Below are positions 14,389 through 17,761 of a stretch of 17,761 nt of DNA, piece after piece. The notes below the pieces were generated by a model. It was not told the origin of the DNA and searched no databases. It saw nothing but the letters and a program-made list of their open reading frames with translations. How positions within the stretch are numbered: position 1 is the first letter of the stretch; each line of letters begins with the position of its first letter. Made by a program: the position numbers and the translations under genes. Source of the stretch: an uncultured Brachyspira sp. (lineage in GTDB: Bacteria; Spirochaetota; Brachyspiria; Brachyspirales; Brachyspiraceae); assembly GCF_934747485.1 (NCBI RefSeq), contig NZ_CAKVGN010000063.1, forward strand, positions 1-17,761. The letters are read 5' to 3'.

Positions 14389-15654
14389 ATGCAGTTATTT
14401 CTTCTTTATATATATTTTATTTTTGGATATATTGCTTATCCTTTTATTTTTATAGCTTTTTCTATTATTATGTTTTTTAATAAACCAATACGAAAGGGGG
14501 CTTTATCGAGATTAGGTTTTATTTATCCTAAAGAAAATAATAAAAATGCTGTATGGATTCATGCTGTAAGTGTGGGGGAGATAGTTGCTGTTAGGGAAAT
14601 GGTATTTAATTTAATTGAAAGAGGATATAATGTTTATTTATCTACAACTACTGTAGGCGGATATGATATTGCAAAAAAAAATTATGGAGATAAAGTAGAG
14701 CTTTTTTATTTAACTTTAGATTATCCGCATATGATTAATAAGCTTATAAATTTAATATCTCCAGAATATGTGATGATAGCTGAAATTGAGATATGGCCTA
14801 CTATGATATATATGCTTCATAAGAGGCTTATTCCTATATTTTTAATTAATGGCAGAATTGGTAAAAAAGAACTTAAAGGTTATAAAAACTTTCAATTTTT
14901 CTTTAAGCCCTATTTTAATATGTATGCTAAAATACTTGCACAAAGTAGTATTGATATGCAAAATATGATTGCTATAGGTATGCCTAAAAAACTTATAGCT
15001 GTTACTGGAAATTTGAAATATGATATTAATTATAGTGTAGATGAAAAAAAGATAGACAGTTTAGAGAGTATGATACCTGTAAATAAAATTGTTATAGTTG
15101 CAGGAAGTACTCATAGTAATGAAGAAGAAATTATATTAAAAGCCATAGATAAAATAGGCATAAAAGATGATGTATATATTGTAATAGTGCCAAGAAATAT
15201 AGAGAGGGGAGAGGATATAAAAAATACAGCTTCAAAGTTAGGATATAATTTGCCTCTTTACACTGATTATGATAGAAGTTCTGAAGATGGCATTATTATA
15301 AACACAATAGGTGAGCTTCTTAATTGGTATAAACTCTCTGACCTTGTTATAATGGGCGGTACTTTTATTGGCAATATGGGCGGGCATAATATACTTGAGG
15401 CTATTTATTTTAAAAAGGCTGTGATAGTTGGAAGGTATATGTATAACTTTATAGAGATTTACGAATATATGAAAGAGAGTGTTTTTAATTGCAAAGAAAA
15501 AGAAAATCTTCCAGAAGTTATAAAGCTTGCTTATGAGAATAAAGAGCTTAGAGAAAAATTAGCAAATAGTGCCTATGAGCTTCTTATACAGAATAACGGT
15601 GCTAGTAAAAAAACTATGGAGTTTATAGATAAATATAACGGCATAGTTTATTAA
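14389..15654 (+). CDS. waaA: Kdo transferase (3-deoxy-D-manno-octulosonate transferase)
   Basis: GT30-family glycosyltransferase that adds Kdo from CMP-Kdo to the lipid A precursor at the cytoplasmic face of the inner membrane, starting the lipooligosaccharide core. I start it at ATG 14389 (421 aa), where GGAAAG lies 7 bases upstream; an in-frame TTG at 14371 is possible. Residues 2-30 are the N-terminal membrane anchor. VWIHAVSVGE (55-64) holds the catalytic Glu64. Other family blocks are STTTVGGYDIAKK, EIEIWPTMIY, LINGRIG, TGNLKYDI, VAGSTHSNEEE, VPRNIERGE, and the CMP-binding GELLNWYKLSDL with GGTFIGNMGGHNILEAI. Length matches the family norm of about 420-430. How many Kdo residues it adds cannot be read from sequence. 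Its stop codon overlaps that of the convergent MFS gene, with no terminator between. Confidence 0.92.
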   Translation: MQLFLLYIYFIFGYIAYPFIFIAFSIIMFFNKPIRKGALSRLGFIYPKENNKNAVWIHAVSVGEIVAVREMVFNLIERGYNVYLSTTTVGGYDIAKKNYGDKVELFYLTLDYPHMINKLINLISPEYVMIAEIEIWPTMIYMLHKRLIPIFLINGRIGKKELKGYKNFQFFFKPYFNMYAKILAQSSIDMQNMIAIGMPKKLIAVTGNLKYDINYSVDEKKIDSLESMIPVNKIVIVAGSTHSNEEEIILKAIDKIGIKDDVYIVIVPRNIERGEDIKNTASKLGYNLPLYTDYDRSSEDGIIINTIGELLNWYKLSDLVIMGGTFIGNMGGHNILEAIYFKKAVIVGRYMYNFIEIYEYMKESVFNCKEKENLPEVIKLAYENKELREKLANSAYELLIQNNGASKKTMEFIDKYNGIVY

Positions 15655-16787
15655 TTTGTTTTTACTTTTCTATAATATAATAAAGCTATAAATGCACATA
15701 TTACAGCACTAGCAGTTAAAAATATATATGCTATCTCTATAGAATACATTTCTACTATTTTACCTGTTATGATAGGGTAAATAAATATTCCTATTGAATA
15801 AGCTGTTTGATAGAATCCCATAGCAGAAGATTTTTTATCTCTGTCTATTTCTATAAGTGCCTCGCTTGTAAGATATGATGCGAGCATTCCTATTGATAGA
15901 CCTGAGAGTATTTGAGAAGCTGCTATTACAAATATATTTTTTGTGAGTATTACAGACACGCAGTATAAACCCAAAAGCACAAAAGAAAATGGAACATAAA
16001 ATTTTGAGCCTCTCTTGCTTGCAAATGAAGTGCTTGCTATATATGCACTCACTATTGCAAAAAACATATTAAGCAGTGATGCTATTCCAACAAGGTATGA
16101 TGCACCTCCTAGTTCTTTTATTCTGTTTAGAGTAAATGACACAGATGCGGCCATATGTATGCCTTGCTCTATTATGCTTAATACTGAGAAAAATAATAAT
16201 CTTTTGTTTTTTATAACTAATATTAAATCTTTTATATTGCTTTTTTTATCCCTCTTCTCTTCTTTTAAGAAAAGTGCCAATATAGTTGCAGCAAAAGCAG
16301 CCAAAGCCGCAGCAATAAGCATAAGACTCATTCCAAACTTTTGATAAAATATAGTTGCAAATAAAAAACCCAAAAACATTCCTATAACATTAGCAACCAA
16401 ACATTTACTAGCTGCCATATGTTCTTTGCTTCTGTCGAAATAAGAATAATATAAAACCATATACATAAGCCAAGTAGAAGCAGCAACACCTGTTAATATA
16501 TTACCAACTAAAAAGCCATTAGCAGTAGGATAAACCATTTTTATAATAGAAGAAATAGCAGAAAGTAATGAACCTAATACTATAAAAATTTTATACTTAC
16601 CAAAATAATCGCTTATTATACCGAAAGGAAATCTAAGTATCATCTGTGAAGCACCATAAAGTCCAAGTATTATACCTACTATAGACGGAGTTACATTTAA
16701 AGTGTATAGATACGGTACTTGAAAAGGTATGTAAGTGTATAAAGAAAACCAGTATAGTATCATTATTATAAAAAGAGTATTAGGCAT
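15651..16787 (-). CDS. Major facilitator superfamily transporter
   Basis: 378-residue transporter with about 12 hydrophobic segments in two six-helix halves, separated by a lysine-rich central loop (LKEEKRDKKSNIKD, about 172-185). The loop between helices 2 and 3 carries the MFS motif A-like GIISDYFGKYKI (56-67), in which the expected Gly, Asp and basic residues are kept. The length is at the short end for the family. It resembles sugar- or drug-efflux-type bacterial members, but the substrate cannot be told. AAGGA lies 7 bases before the ATG. It starts only 14 bases after ruvA ends, so it is the last gene of the copZ-ruvA-MFS transcription unit. Its stop codon overlaps that of waaA tail to tail. 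Confidence 0.85.
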   Translation of the reverse strand: MPNTLFIIMILYWFSLYTYIPFQVPYLYTLNVTPSIVGIILGLYGASQMILRFPFGIISDYFGKYKIFIVLGSLLSAISSIIKMVYPTANGFLVGNILTGVAASTWLMYMVLYYSYFDRSKEHMAASKCLVANVIGMFLGFLFATIFYQKFGMSLMLIAAALAAFAATILALFLKEEKRDKKSNIKDLILVIKNKRLLFFSVLSIIEQGIHMAASVSFTLNRIKELGGASYLVGIASLLNMFFAIVSAYIASTSFASKRGSKFYVPFSFVLLGLYCVSVILTKNIFVIAASQILSGLSIGMLASYLTSEALIEIDRDKKSSAMGFYQTAYSIGIFIYPIITGKIVEMYSIEIAYIFLTASAVICAFIALLYYRKVKTN

Positions 16788-16801
16788 TTTGTTAATCCTT
16801 T

Positions 16802-17386
16802 TTATATGCTGCTTAAGTTTCTTAATGCTAAGCTAATTAAATCTTCTGTTGTTTTATTTTCTTTGTTATCTATGTTTGATAATGCTTTTAATGCTTCACT
16901 ATTTGAAAAGCCTAATGATATAAGAGCTTTTATCACATCACTTTCATTTTCATTATATGATATTTTTGAAGAAGAAATATTTATATCTATCTTTTCTATT
17001 TTATCTCTAATTTCAAACAATAGCTTTTCAGCCTTTTTTACTCCCATTCCCTGAACTTTTTTAAGCATATTAATATCTTTATTAAAGAGTATATGCATTA
17101 TTTCATCTATTGAATATGTAGAGATAACTTCCATTGCAAGTTTAGCCCCAACACCAGAGGCAGACATTAAAGTATTAAACATTTTTTTCTCTTCTCTTGT
17201 TTTAAAACCATAAAGCGTCATAGAATCTTCTTTATGTATTAATTGAGTGTATAGCCTTATATTATCATCATTATTAACGTTTAATTTTTTTGATACTATA
17301 ATCTCGTAAGCCACCCCATTAGAACATAAAAGAGCAATGATTCCCTCTGATATTGTGCAAACTTTACCTTCTATAAAAGCAAACAT
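16802..17386 (-). CDS. ruvA: Holliday junction DNA helicase subunit RuvA
   Basis: RuvA tetramers bind four-way DNA junctions and load the RuvB motor for branch migration in recombination and repair. At 194 residues it has the usual length. Domain I (1-62) ends with the conserved IHKEDSMTLYGF, whose Glu53-Asp54 form the acidic pin that separates strands at the junction. Domain II holds two helix-hairpin-helix motifs, ASGVGAKLAMEVIS (76-89) and VQGMGVKKAEKLL (111-123). A variable linker follows, then domain III (about 147-194, SDVIKALISLGFSNSEALKAL), which contacts RuvB. Its ATG is one base after the copZ stop and has no clear ribosome-binding site, so translation is probably coupled to copZ. 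ruvB and ruvC are not in the window. Confidence 0.95.
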   Translation of the reverse strand: MFAFIEGKVCTISEGIIALLCSNGVAYEIIVSKKLNVNNDDNIRLYTQLIHKEDSMTLYGFKTREEKKMFNTLMSASGVGAKLAMEVISTYSIDEIMHILFNKDINMLKKVQGMGVKKAEKLLFEIRDKIEKIDINISSSKISYNENESDVIKALISLGFSNSEALKALSNIDNKENKTTEDLISLALRNLSSI

Positions 17387-17387
17387 A

Positions 17388-17597
17388 TTATAAACTAGGC
17401 TCGTATTCTAATTCTTTAATTACTTCAAGCATTTTATCTGTACTAACTTTACTTTCATCATATTCCACTTCAGCACAAGCATTTTCTAAACTTACATTTA
17501 CTTTGCTTACTCCCTCTAAAGCAGTAAGCTCTTCAGTAACAGCCTTAACGCAATTTTGACAGCCCATTCCTTTAATTTTGATAGTAATATTTTTCAT
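17388..17597 (-). CDS. copZ: Heavy-metal-associated domain protein, copper chaperone-like
   Basis: 69-residue single HMA domain with the beta-alpha-beta-beta-alpha-beta pattern. The metal site is GMGCQNC (10-16), with Cys13 and Cys16; the typical partner features follow (LEGVSKVNVSLENACAEVEYD and KVSTDKMLEVIKELEYEPSL). Family members bind Cu(I), or sometimes other soft metals, and pass it to P-type ATPases. An extra Cys at residue 41 is present. AAGGAG lies 7 bases before the ATG, preceded by an extended -10 promoter. No copper ATPase or CsoR/CopY regulator is in the window, so a copper role is inferred from the family only. First gene of an operon with ruvA and the MFS transporter. Confidence 0.85.
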   Translation of the reverse strand: MKNITIKIKGMGCQNCVKAVTEELTALEGVSKVNVSLENACAEVEYDESKVSTDKMLEVIKELEYEPSL

Positions 17598-17626
17598 TTA
17601 TATCTCCTTAATAAAAATGTTTTAGC

Positions 17627-17635
17627 ATTATAACA
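17627..17635 (-). promoter_or_regulatory. Extended -10 promoter of the copZ-ruvA-MFS operon
   Basis: On minus the sequence reads TGTTATAAT, a TGn extension plus consensus TATAAT (17632-17627). No good -35 is found at the usual distance, as expected for extended -10 promoters. Predicted start near 17620 gives a leader of about 22 bases. Confidence 0.5.
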
Positions 17636-17688
17636 AATAATTATATACTAATTGGGCGTATTTTTCAATAAAAAATCATATGTGTTTG

Positions 17689-17750
17689 TGTTTAGGAGCC
17701 ATAGATATTGCACGTTTTTTAGTTAAAATAAAGTAGGTATTCCTTATAAT
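17689..17750 (+). repeat. Right copy of 62-bp terminal inverted repeat
   Basis: Reverse complement of 14-75 with four substitutions and no gap. It begins TGTTTAGGAGCCATA and ends ATTCCTTATAAT, running outward toward the window end. It lies beyond the copZ promoter in non-coding DNA. Confidence 0.85.
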
Positions 17751-17761
17751 ATAAATAGCTA

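Overview
The window is very AT-rich and looks like the chromosome of an anaerobic host-associated spirochaete, most likely Brachyspira. That assignment is inference: it rests on base composition, codon use, the many small lipoproteins and the gene set (alkaline phosphatase, EF-G-like GTPase, Kdo transferase, dNTPase, RuvA). No rRNA, tRNA, CRISPR array, transposase or phage structural gene was seen.

Layout. (1) 14-75 and 17689-17750 are a 62-bp inverted repeat, 58/62 matching without gaps, lying 11-13 bases inside each end of the window. This suggests that the window ends at copies of a dispersed element. (2) 182-1771 is an alkaline phosphatase lipoprotein with a terminator. Its last codons, terminator and downstream flank recur at 3118-3320 as a decayed remnant. 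Two small lipoprotein genes (2065-2352, 2420-3040) lie between the two copies. (3) 3410-3538 is a 42-codon gene, followed by a convergent MATE-family membrane transporter (3609-4919, minus). (4) 5206-8604 holds an EF-G-like translation GTPase, a PTS EIIA/zinc-ribbon fusion and a FlgD-like Ig-fold lipoprotein, all on plus. (5) 8978-10012 is a dGTPase-family dNTP triphosphohydrolase (minus) and 10461-13565 a single-chain restriction-modification enzyme (minus). This part is marked by three copies of a GC-richer composite repeat: 8655-8916 inverted, 10179-10332 and 13663-13970 direct. (6) 14083-15654 is a small membrane protein plus waaA (Kdo transferase) on plus. It meets, with overlapping stop codons, a minus-strand operon copZ-ruvA-MFS transporter (17597 down to 15651).

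How the genes fit together. Most are housekeeping or envelope functions: phosphate scavenging, lipooligosaccharide core synthesis, transport, Holliday-junction processing, nucleotide-pool control and metal binding. The accessory part is the restriction-modification gene between direct copies of the composite repeat, together with the duplicated phosphatase tail around the lipoprotein pair.

The points most worth following are the repeat families, the EIIA/zinc-ribbon fusion, the EF-G-like protein lacking the usual switch II histidine, and a perfect-consensus promoter that appears to start transcription at the AUG. I did not find convincing evidence of a wholly new multi-gene system.
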